64,000 nt of DNA from Pseudomonadota bacterium (GTDB lineage Bacteria > Myxococcota_A > Polyangia > Haliangiales > Haliangiaceae), in NCBI GenBank assembly GCA_022360315.1, contig JAKSDA010000605.1, positions 1-64,000 on the forward strand, read 5' to 3'. Both the position numbers and the translations under genes were made by a program. Positions 28,819 through 39,300 of this stretch are shown piece by piece. Numbering within the stretch: position 1 is the stretch's first letter; the number at the start of each line of letters is the position of its first letter. Below the pieces are notes generated by a model. It was given only the letters and a program-made list of their open reading frames with translations, was not told the origin of the DNA and made no database searches.

Positions 28819-29979
28819 TCATGGGGGGGGAGCGAGCGGGGCGCCCTGAGTGATCCATAGCAAGATCTGCGCACACGGTGCATTGGTGCCTGTGACGCAG
28901 GTGTAGTTCGGATGATCGGGAAGCTCGGGAGGAAGCTCGCGCAGCGGCTTTTTGTACAGCGTGGACAGTTCGCCGTTGTCGATCGTTCCGGTCAGCGCGA
29001 CCATGTCGGCGTGGAGCAACGCGGCCTCTTTGTCGAATCGCAGCTGTGGCGTGAGGGCCGGGTTCTGCGTGCTGTGACAGTTTGCTGCAGCGCAGCCGAA
29101 GCCGGTCAGCGCGACGCGTTGCAAGAGCGGATAAATGTCGCCGGTGAAATAGAGGGCATCCTGGCCTGAGGGCAGGCCCACGCCGGCTGGGGTCGGCATG
29201 GCGGTCGCAGCAATGACGGCGCTATTGGCCACAAACGTCACATCGACGACGTAGGGTTGGTCCACATTGTCCGGATTGGGCACATTCAGCTTGTAGCTTC
29301 CCGGAGGCACATTGAGAAACATGGCCCGGGCGCGACCGTCGATCGCCACGCTGTTGGGGACATCGGCCACTGTGGAGAGCGAGGTGGCTGTACCGAAGAA
29401 ATACGGCCCAGCGCCGACTTGCTGTTGATCGTCTAGCAACTGGATGTCGGCAGCCGGAATATCCACCAGCGGCTGGCCTTGCGGATCGACCAGTTCGACC
29501 GCCAGGACCGCCGTGTCTTTGACCGCCTCCACCTGCAGTCCCAGCAGCTGCTGGGTGAGCCACGGCTCGGCGACCGCATAGACGTTCTGTGTCACGTCGG
29601 CGTTGACCAGTACAGCCGTGTTGGTGGTCGGCCGATACAGCGCGTTGGCCGCCGGAGTGACGGCGGGCTGAATCGTGCTGCCCTCGGCAATATTGGCCAG
29701 CAGATACGCACCGTCCGTAGCACTGGTTGCAGTGACAGGCGGCGTAAGCCCATTGGTCGCAACCGAGAAGCCCTGCAGCGCGCCGGCAAGATCGGTGTAA
29801 TCCATGACCGTGCCGGACAGCTTGAAGCCGGTCGGGTCGGTGTTGCCGGGATCGGTCGGATCGGGATTGTCGGGATTCTGTAGCGCTTCTGGCGGGTCGC
29901 CGACACAGGCGACCAGTGAGCCGACGGACAGGGCCACGAGCCCGGTCCTGAGCAGGTCAATGAGTCTTGTTGAAGTCAT
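28819..29979 (-). CDS. Lipoprotein with CX4CH haem-like motif
   Basis: 386 residues from the ATG at 29979, preceded by GGAGA. The lipobox LSVGSLVAC is at about 15-23. A Pro/Asp-rich linker leads to a carboxypeptidase-regulatory-like or Ig-type fold (about 50-130: KLSGTVMDYTDLAGALQGF, ATSATDGAYLLANI), further beta domains, and a C-terminal region of about 110 residues with FTGDIYPLLQRVALTGFGC followed by NCH. This resembles the surface cytochrome-like tails in which the haem motif is CxxCH, but here four residues separate the Cys pair (CAAANCH). Haem binding is therefore uncertain. It ends in the tandem-hairpin terminator region. Confidence 0.65.
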   Translation of the reverse strand: MTSTRLIDLLRTGLVALSVGSLVACVGDPPEALQNPDNPDPTDPGNTDPTGFKLSGTVMDYTDLAGALQGFSVATNGLTPPVTATSATDGAYLLANIAEGSTIQPAVTPAANALYRPTTNTAVLVNADVTQNVYAVAEPWLTQQLLGLQVEAVKDTAVLAVELVDPQGQPLVDIPAADIQLLDDQQQVGAGPYFFGTATSLSTVADVPNSVAIDGRARAMFLNVPPGSYKLNVPNPDNVDQPYVVDVTFVANSAVIAATAMPTPAGVGLPSGQDALYFTGDIYPLLQRVALTGFGCAAANCHSTQNPALTPQLRFDKEAALLHADMVALTGTIDNGELSTLYKKPLRELPPELPDHPNYTCVTGTNAPCAQILLWITQGAPLAPPP

Positions 29980-30231
29980 GATTGCTGTCTCCACCGCGCG
30001 TACGGTTATGCTGTCGTTGCCGACGATATCCAAATCTCGTGCCAGGGCGTATATGGGCCAAATCTGGTGACATGCGTTTGCAGAGGGGGGTGAGGGAGCC
30101 CCCCATGGCTGAGAGCAGACTCACCACAAGTGGCACCTGGATCCCCACCTCGGATCCCCACCTCGCTTGCCTTGATTCGATGTGCCGCGTATGGTCGCCC
30201 ATTGTTGTCACCGCCGAGGTACGAGGTACAA

Positions 30232-31688
<1,457 letters not shown>

Positions 31689-31706
31689 ACCGGTGAGTGT
31701 GGCGCT

Positions 31707-32537
31707 GTGAATCTGTCCTTGCATGACACCATCGAACGTCTGCCCGGGCTCGTGCCGGGCCGGGGTATGACGACCGGGCCGGGCGAAGTGCATATCTGGT
31801 ACGTCTTTTACGACGACCTGTGCGATCCCGGCTTACTGGCGGCATATCGCGCGCTTTTGACCGAAACGGAGCGCGATCGGCACCAGCGTTTTGTATTCGA
31901 GCGTCACCGTCACCAGTATCTGGTCACCCGGGCGCTGCAGCGCGCCGTACTGTCGTTTTACGCTCCGGTCGAGCCCGGCGACTGGCGGTTTGCCGCCGGC
32001 GAATACGGCAAGCCGGACGTATGCGGTCCGCCGGCACCGGTGTGGCCGCGTTTCAACTTGTCCAACACCGACGGTCTCATCGCCTGCGCGGTGAGTACCA
32101 CGCTCGACGAACTCGGCGTCGACGTCGAGGACACCACGCGCAAGACCGAGACGGTTGACATAGCCGATCATTTCTTTTCGCCGTTCGAGGCCGCGGCCCT
32201 GCGTGCCCTGCCTGCGTCGCGTCACCGCGAGCGATTTTTTTCCTATTGGACGCTCAAGGAGTCATACATCAAGGCGCGCGGCATGGGTCTGTCGTTGCCG
32301 CTCGACCAGTTTTCGTTTCATCTCGACGACGGCCCTGACATCGCCATCTCGTTCGATCCCCGACTCGGCGATGATCCGGCCCAATGGCGCTTTGTGCTTT
32401 TGCGCGCTTCGGACCGGCATTTTTTCGCCGCGGGTGCACGGGTCGGTCAGGGCGTCGACTTGTTGCTCAGACAGACTCATTACATACCCCTGAGCGATCC
32501 ACCATCATCACTCGCGGGCAGTGGACGCAAACGGTGA
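31707..32537 (+). CDS. Sfp-type 4'-phosphopantetheinyl transferase
   Basis: 276 residues, GTG start. The family hallmarks are all present: [19 protein letters not shown] near the start, [15 protein letters not shown], the magnesium-binding [18 protein letters not shown], and [23 protein letters not shown] with the conserved WxxKEA/S-type motif. It transfers the phosphopantetheine arm of CoA to carrier proteins of polyketide, non-ribosomal peptide or fatty-acid synthases. It lies 18 bases after guaB in the same direction and overlaps the following metallophosphoesterase by four bases (GTGA), so the pair is translationally coupled. Confidence 0.9.
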   Translation: MNLSLHDTIERLPGLVPGRGMTTGPGEVHIWYVFYDDLCDPGLLAAYRALLTETERDRHQRFVFERHRHQYLVTRALQRAVLSFYAPVEPGDWRFAAGEYGKPDVCGPPAPVWPRFNLSNTDGLIACAVSTTLDELGVDVEDTTRKTETVDIADHFFSPFEAAALRALPASRHRERFFSYWTLKESYIKARGMGLSLPLDQFSFHLDDGPDIAISFDPRLGDDPAQWRFVLLRASDRHFFAAGARVGQGVDLLLRQTHYIPLSDPPSSLAGSGRKR

Positions 32538-33349
32538 AACTCTACGCCATCAGCGATCTTCATATCGGAGCGGCGCACAATCGCGACGCTCTTGGGACGA
32601 TTTCCCGGCATCCCGACGATTGGCTGATCCTGGGCGGTGATATCTGCGAGACCGTTGCCCATCTCGATCATGCGATTCGGGTGCTCGAAAGCCGTTTTGC
32701 CCGGCTGATCTGGGTTCCCGGCAATCACGAATTGTGGACCCTGCCGGAGCGAGAAAGCCTGCGCGGACAGGCCAAGTACGACAGCCTGATCGAACTCTGT
32801 CGGCGTCGCGGCGTGCTCACGCCCGAGGATCCCTACGAGATCTGGCCGGGCGAGGGTGGTCCCCATGTGATCGCGCCGCTTTTTTTGCTCTACGACTACA
32901 GCTTTCATCCCGACGATGTGCCGCACGAGCGAGCGCTTGAGTGGGCGCTTGCCTCGGGTATTGAATGCGTCGACGAGCATCTATTGCATGCCGACCCGCA
33001 TCCCTCGCGCGCCGCCTGGTGCGCGGCGCGGTGCCGGGCCACCGAGGAGCGTCTCTCTGTCGCCATGGCCCGGCATGGCCATCCCTCGGTATTGATCAAT
33101 CATTTTCCCCTGCGGCGTGAGCTCGCTGTTTTGCCGCGGGTCCCTCGCTTCACCATATGGTGTGGCACGCGGCGGACCGAGGAATGGCACCGGCGCTTTC
33201 GGGCCAGCGCAGTGGTCTACGGTCACCTGCACATTCGCCGCAGTGTTCGCATTGATGGCGTCCGCTTTGAAGAGGTGAGTCTGGGCAACCCCGGACAATG
33301 GGATGAAGAGCGCGGTATCGAGGGCTATTTGCGGCAGATTCTGCCCTAG
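32534..33349 (+). CDS. Calcineurin-like metallophosphoesterase, PptH-like by context
   Basis: About 271 residues from the GTG at 32534, which overlaps the PPTase stop. Metal-binding motifs are ordered as expected: DLHIG (9-13), GGDICE (about 36-41), GNHE (about 62-65), NHFPL (about 196-200) and GHLH (about 234-237). In mycobacteria a metallophosphoesterase encoded next to and overlapping the PPTase gene (PptH) removes phosphopantetheine from carrier proteins and opposes PptT. The same head-to-tail overlap here suggests the same opposition, but this is inferred from position and family only. Other substrates (cyclic nucleotides, phospholipids) are possible. Confidence 0.75.
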   Translation: MKLYAISDLHIGAAHNRDALGTISRHPDDWLILGGDICETVAHLDHAIRVLESRFARLIWVPGNHELWTLPERESLRGQAKYDSLIELCRRRGVLTPEDPYEIWPGEGGPHVIAPLFLLYDYSFHPDDVPHERALEWALASGIECVDEHLLHADPHPSRAAWCAARCRATEERLSVAMARHGHPSVLINHFPLRRELAVLPRVPRFTIWCGTRRTEEWHRRFRASAVVYGHLHIRRSVRIDGVRFEEVSLGNPGQWDEERGIEGYLRQILP

Positions 33350-33794
33350 CAACATTCGGCAATGGGACCGGTATTCAGTCTGCGGCGCGCTATGAGGTGA
33401 ACGAGTTAACCGGCAGGGGTTTGATCGACATTTCGAAGCGGTGATCACCTCACCTCCGTACTGTACGCGGATCGACTGCGCAATCGCCACGCGTGGCGAG
33501 CTTTCTGTTCTCGGCTTGGTCAGCAGGCTCAAGTTGCGAAGCTACGTCGTCAGCTTACTGGCCGGTGCGGTGGCGCGGGGTGATAGAAAGGATCGGTGAG
33601 AGATCTGCCCAAAACGACCATCAGCGCCGCTGCAGCGAAGTGTGGCTATTCGGTCGACGTGAGTAGGATCGGGAACTTGGCGAATCTCCCAGGCCAGCGC
33701 CGAGTTCAAAAGCGTAGAGCGGTCCCGGCATTTCACCGCCACTATATGGCCCCCGGAGCTTTACACCGAGATCGCGGCTGGGTAGTGCTTTATC
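33350..33794. other. Gene-free 445-base region upstream of the SNF2 gene
   Basis: I see no coding signal, and in particular no SWIM-type zinc finger or other remnant of the usual SNF2 N-terminus. It should contain the SNF2 promoter. Confidence 0.45.
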
Positions 33795-36146
33795 ATGCGA
33801 TCGATATCAGAGCGCTGCGGGTCGCATGTCAGGGATCTGGCCGTGACACCGTGCGTGCGGCTCTTTTCTGAGACTGTGTGGGTCGAGCGCGGCGATGGGC
33901 TGGCCAGCGAGTTTTCGGCGATCGAAGCTCCAGTCTTGGAACTCAGCTTCGACTACGGCGGCGTTTGCGTGCGCTCGTCGGAGCCGCAACACCGCATCTA
34001 CAGCTCCGGCCAGGGCGGAATCGAGTGCGTCGAGCGCGATCGCCAGACCGAAGCCCGGGCCCAATACGTCCTCGAAAGCTTCGGCGCTGTCGAGATCGGC
34101 TGTCTGCCCGATCACGCAGTCGCACCGGGGTCGCGCGCCGAGTACCTGGTCCAGCTCGACGGCGACGTCAATGCACTGTGCTCGTTTAGCGCCTACGTGC
34201 TGCCCCAGCTCGAGAACCTGGGCTGGCGAATCGATGTCGCCGGCGACTATCCCTATCGCGTGGTCGCCTGCGATCCACCCTGGTATGCCACCGTCGCGCA
34301 AGACGAGCGCCCCGATTGGTTTGGCCTCGAACTCGGTGTGGCTGTCGATGGTCAGCGCATCGATCTCTTGCCGGCCCTGCTCGATCTCATCGAACGCAGC
34401 AAGGGTCTCGACGAACTCGATCGACTCGCTGCCGTACGCGGCCGATCGGTGGCCCTGCCGGTGGGCGAGGGATGTTATGTCTCGGTGGCACCACAGCGGG
34501 TGCGAACCCTCGTGCAAGTGCTCCTGGAACTGTACCAGGGCAGCCCGGCCCAGTCGGCTCTGCGCTTTCCCGAAATTCTTTCGGCGGCGCTCGGACACCT
34601 TCAAGACGCTCTCGGCGATGAACTGGAGCTGGATGATCCGTGCGCGATCTGCGCCCGAGCCCGCTCGCTAACATCCCCGCCCCGGCGCGACGCCGTGGCC
34701 GCGCCAGCTGGGTTGCAGGCCACCCTCCGAGGGTATCAAGGCGAGGGCCTGGCCTGGTTGCGGCGCTTGCGCGAGCACCACAGCGGCGGCATTCTGGCCG
34801 ATGACATGGGTTTGGGCAAAACCCTGCAGACCATCGCTCATCTGCTCGTCGAGCACACGAGCGGGACCGACGCCACGCGGCCTTCGATCGTCGTTGCCCC
34901 GACCAGTCTGGTCGCCAACTGGCAGCGTGAGATGCGGCGGTTTGCGCCCGGTTTGCGCATCCTGGTACTGCATGGCAAACGGCGCCACCAGCTGTGGCCC
35001 CGCATTGCTCGATGCGATGTGGTGATCACCAGTTATCCCCTGCTCCTGCGCGACTGCGAGCGACTGGCCGAATACCGTTTTTGCGTCCTGGTTCTCGACG
35101 AAGCGCAGGCGCTCAAAAATTGCCGCAGCCAGATCCACCGCAGCGTGCGCGCGCTTTCCGCCGAGCAGCGCCTGTGCCTTACCGGTACCCCCATCGAAAA
35201 CCACCTGGGCGAATTATGGGCCCTGTGCGATATTGCCGTGCCCGGCCTGCTCGGCAACGAAGCGCAGTTTCGCACTGTGTTTCGCGGTCCCATCGAGCGC
35301 CAGGGCAGCCCTACACGGCTGCGAGCCCTGCGCGAGCGGGTGGCGCCCTATGTCCTGCGCCGGCTCAAAGAAGACGTGGCCCCGGAGCTACCCGAGAAAA
35401 CCGAATTCGTTCGGCCGGTGGAGCTGGGCGGCAGCCAGCGCGATCTGTACGAGAGCATTCGCGTGGCCGCACACGCTCAGGTGCGCACGGCCATCCGACA
35501 AAAAGGCCTGTGCAGCTCAACCATCGCTATTCTAGACGCCTTGATGAAATTGCGCCAGGTCTGCTGTGACCCGCGCCTGGTCGCCGCCGCCAGTGCGCAT
35601 CGGGTGCGCGAATCGGCCAAATTCCAGCACTTCTTTGAATTGCTCTCGACCCAGCTGGCGCAGAAGCGCCGGATCCTGGTGTTTTCTCAGTTTGCCCGCA
35701 TGCTGGCCCTCCTGGCCGAAGGTCTGCACCAGCGCGCCATTCCCCATACCGTGCTCACCGGCGCTACCCGCGATCGCCAGCGCGTCATCGACGCCTTTAT
35801 CGCCGGTCGGGTGGACGTATTCCTCATCAGCCTCAAAGCGGGCGGCACCGGTCTCAATCTGACCCGCGCCGATACGGTGATCCACTACGATCCGTGGTGG
35901 AATCCGGCCGCCCAGTCGCAAGCCACCGATCGCGCCTACCGCATCGGCCAGACCCGCCCGGTGTTTGTCTATAACCTCATTGTTGCCGGCAGCGTCGAAG
36001 AACGCATGGTGCACTTGCAGAACCACAAGCGCAACCTGGCGGACACTCTGTTGGGCTCTGCGGACAGACAGCTCGGCTTGAGCGAAGACCAGGTAGAAAC
36101 CCTGTTTGCTCCGCTGGGGACGGACCGTGGCCAGATCTCCCGGTAA
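33795..36146 (+). CDS. SNF2-family helicase, N-terminally short
   Basis: 783 residues. A helical/strand N-terminal region (about 25-290) of the bacterial SNF2-associated type precedes the ATPase core. Walker A is DDMGLGKTLQ (about 334-343), the DEAQ box is at about 434, SLVANW and LTGTPIENH follow, and the second RecA lobe carries VFSQF, SLKAGGTGLNLT and the motif VI region QATDRAYRIGQT. Bacterial members move along duplex DNA and may remodel protein-DNA complexes. Related bacterial proteins are usually longer, with a SWIM zinc finger and several hundred residues before the LSFDYGG stretch; these are missing. No ribosome site precedes the ATG, so the true start is uncertain. Confidence 0.8.
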   Translation: MRSISERCGSHVRDLAVTPCVRLFSETVWVERGDGLASEFSAIEAPVLELSFDYGGVCVRSSEPQHRIYSSGQGGIECVERDRQTEARAQYVLESFGAVEIGCLPDHAVAPGSRAEYLVQLDGDVNALCSFSAYVLPQLENLGWRIDVAGDYPYRVVACDPPWYATVAQDERPDWFGLELGVAVDGQRIDLLPALLDLIERSKGLDELDRLAAVRGRSVALPVGEGCYVSVAPQRVRTLVQVLLELYQGSPAQSALRFPEILSAALGHLQDALGDELELDDPCAICARARSLTSPPRRDAVAAPAGLQATLRGYQGEGLAWLRRLREHHSGGILADDMGLGKTLQTIAHLLVEHTSGTDATRPSIVVAPTSLVANWQREMRRFAPGLRILVLHGKRRHQLWPRIARCDVVITSYPLLLRDCERLAEYRFCVLVLDEAQALKNCRSQIHRSVRALSAEQRLCLTGTPIENHLGELWALCDIAVPGLLGNEAQFRTVFRGPIERQGSPTRLRALRERVAPYVLRRLKEDVAPELPEKTEFVRPVELGGSQRDLYESIRVAAHAQVRTAIRQKGLCSSTIAILDALMKLRQVCCDPRLVAAASAHRVRESAKFQHFFELLSTQLAQKRRILVFSQFARMLALLAEGLHQRAIPHTVLTGATRDRQRVIDAFIAGRVDVFLISLKAGGTGLNLTRADTVIHYDPWWNPAAQSQATDRAYRIGQTRPVFVYNLIVAGSVEERMVHLQNHKRNLADTLLGSADRQLGLSEDQVETLFAPLGTDRGQISR

Positions 36147-36214
36147 GAGCGGGCGATCATGGCCCCGAGTCGAGTGATCATACGACGCGGGAAGGCACAA
36201 ACCCGTGGACGCTA

Positions 36215-36263
36215 CCCGGCGGCCAGGCCATGCAGGCCAGGCCTGCATGGCTGCCGCCCGGGC
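36215..36263. repeat. Large inverted repeat between the SNF2 and kinase genes
   Basis: A perfect 12-bp palindromic core (GCCATGCAGGCC at 36227-36238, complement at 36240-36251, one central A) is extended by imperfect arms (CCCGGCGGCCAG and CTGCCGCCCGGG). It lies 70-120 bases after the SNF2 stop and before the kinase start at 36369. There is no T-run. It could act as terminator, operator or both. Confidence 0.7.
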
Positions 36264-36368
36264 CATCGCAGGCCGCAGGCGAGTGCCATAGACGAACCCG
36301 AAAGCTGAATCCATGGGCTCCTCTGAAACATCTGACGGAAATACAACTTCCGGCGAGCAAGCGCGGCC

Positions 36369-39300
36369 ATGAGTCGCAAGACGAGTAATCGTACAGCAGG
36401 GGACAGCGTCGCTGATCCGGGGCCGAGCAACGAGCCGGGCCAGGTCCCTTGGAGCCGTGATGATGGCGGTCGCGTCATGGCCCACGGCGCGGCCGAGAAG
36501 TACGGGCTGTCGGAGACACACTCATCCGAGCGGGTCGCGTCGACCGCCGGGCAGGGCAATGGCCGGGGCCTGAGCGGCCCGCCGACAGCAGGCATGTTCG
36601 TCAATCAGTACGAGCTCATCCGCGAACTGGGCCGGGGCGGCATGGGGACGGTATTTCTGGCTCGCGATACCTGGCTCGGCCGCCGGGTAGCCATCAAGTT
36701 CCTCAGCCGGGCCAGCGAGGGATTCGCCGATCCGCTGGTCGCCGAGGCCCGGGCCACAGCGCAGTGCCGGCATGAGAATATCGTGGTCATCTACGAGGTC
36801 GGCGAGTACGGCGGCCGGCCGTACATGGCCCTGGAGTATCTGCAGGGACAAAACCTGCGCGTCTGGCTGGCCCGGCGCAAAGCCGTGGACGGCGCCCGGC
36901 TGCCCGGCCACACTGCGCGCGAGCCGATCGGACCTCCCGGCAGGGAATACCCAGCGGAGTTCTCACCGAGCGGAGCGGTCGGGCAGACGACCATTCGATC
37001 GGTACCGGTGAGTCTGGCCGTCGATCTGATAGCGCCGGTGGTCCGCGCACTGGTCTGCGCTCATGAGCACAAAATCGTCCATCGCGATCTCAAGCCCGAG
37101 AACATCGTGCTGTGCCAGAACGGGGTCACCAAGGTGCTCGACTTTGGTCTCGCCACCCGCTTTGCCGGGGATGAATTCCTGGACTCGATGGAGATGGATA
37201 GGCTGCCCATCACCGATCCCGGATCGCCGGGGCTCGTGGGCACTCTGCAGTACATGGCGCCCGAGCAACGGACCGGCGGCGAGCCCGATCCCCGCAATGA
37301 CCTGTGGGCTGTGGGCATCATGCTCTACGAGATGGTCACCGGCCATCACCCTCTGGCTCCGCTGTCAAAGCGCGCACTGATGCAGGTTGCCGAGCTGGAC
37401 CTGCCCATGCCGCAGTTGAGCGAGCGTTTGCCCGGCCACGACACGTTCACAGCCATTGTCGATGGCCTGCTGCGCAAACCCCTGGCCGAACGCATCGGCT
37501 CGGCCAGCGAGCTACTGGCCCGACTCGAGCCTCTCTTGCCCGGTCGCCGCATGGTCGAACTGAGCCGAGACGAGCGTCCGTTCACCGGGCTGGCCGCATT
37601 CCAGGAAGCTGATGCCAGCCGGTTTTTCGGCCGCGACAGCGACATCAACAGTGTGGTGAATCTACTGCACAACCAAGTCCGGGTCACCATTGCCGGGCCG
37701 TCGGGCGCGGGCAAGTCATCGCTGGTCCGGGCCGGATTGATCCCGGCGCTGAAACATTCGGACGATGGCTGGGAGGCGTTCGTCATCCGGCCCGGACGCC
37801 AGCCCATGGCGGCGCTGGCCGAACTGCTCGGCCAGGTCGCCGGCGAATCCGCGGCCTCGCTCCACCCCACGGACGACGATGGGGCCGCTCCAACTCCGGC
37901 CCAGCCCCACCATCGAAGAGCCAGCCGAACTCGATCACCGCGGAATACTCGGCCCGATAACAGCTCCGCTTCGCATTTCCCGCCCGGCCGCGCCGGATTG
38001 ATCGCCACTCTGCACCGCCAACCCGGCTACCTGGGCGTTGCGCTGCGCGCCCGGGCCCGGCACTTGCGGCGCCGCATCCTGTTGTTCGTGGACCAGTTCG
38101 AAGAACTGTATACCCTGGTTGCCGGGGCCGGTGAGCGAGCTGCTTTTGTCGCATGCCTGGACGGCGCAGCCGACGACGCGGCGTCACCGCTGCGCCTGGT
38201 GGTGGCCCTGCGTTCGGACTTTGTCGACCGCCTGGCCGAAGAGCGCTCCATCATGGGCGAGATCATGAGCGGACTCTGCTTCTTGCCGCCCGTCGAGCCC
38301 GATGGCCTGCGCGACGCCCTGATCCGGCCGGTCGAGGCCGCGGGTTACCGGTTTGAAAGCGCCGAGATGGTCACCGAGATGCTCGAGGAATTGCGCGCCA
38401 CCCGGGTCCCGCTACCCCTGCTGCAGTTCACCGCGGCCATGCTGTGGGCCAGACGCGACCGGGACAGCAAGGTATTGACCGGCGACAGCTCCCGGCAATT
38501 GGGCGGAGTGGTCGGTGCTCTATCGACCCACGCCGACGCGGTCCTGGCCAGTCTTTCGGCCCGCGAATACGGTCTGGCCCGGGCTGTGCTCGTACGCCTG
38601 GTGACCCCGGAGCGGACCCGCGCGATAGTCAGCATGAACGAACTGCGCGACCTGGTCGGCCAGGAACCCGACGACAAACCCGATGGAGATAAGCCCGACG
38701 ATGAACCCGATCGGCAATTCTACCAGGGACAGGCCGTGGAGCAGGTCATCCAGCATCTGGCCGGGGCCCGGCTGATCATCATCGAGAGCAGCGCAGGCAA
38801 TGGGGTGGCCACGGTCGAACTGGTTCACGAATCGCTCATCGACCGGTGGTCGACACTCGGCCAGTGGCTCGACGAGAGCAAGGACGACGCGCACTTTGTC
38901 GCCCGGGTGCGGGCCGCGGCCGAGCAATGGCAGGCGGGCGGCCGATCCGAAGAATTGCTGTGGCGAGGACAGTTTGCCCGCGATGTCCGTGACTGGCTCC
39001 AGCGCCAGGCCGAAACCGACTCGGTGTCGCGCACGACACTGAGCCGGCGCGAGCGGCTTTATCTCGCTGCCGTGGTCAACCTGGCCGAGCGGGCCAAGCA
39101 GCAGCGGCAGCGAATCACGTTTTGTATCGGAGTGACCAGCATTATCCTTATCGTGCTGGTCTCGCTGCTGGCCCTGCAGGCGAGACGAGAAGCCGCGCGA
39201 GCTGAGGACGAGTCGATCCAGGCGCGCAACGCCAGCCGGATGGCGAGCGCGCGCGAACATCAGGCCGATCCGACTCTGGTGCTGGCCCTGGTGCGCGAAA

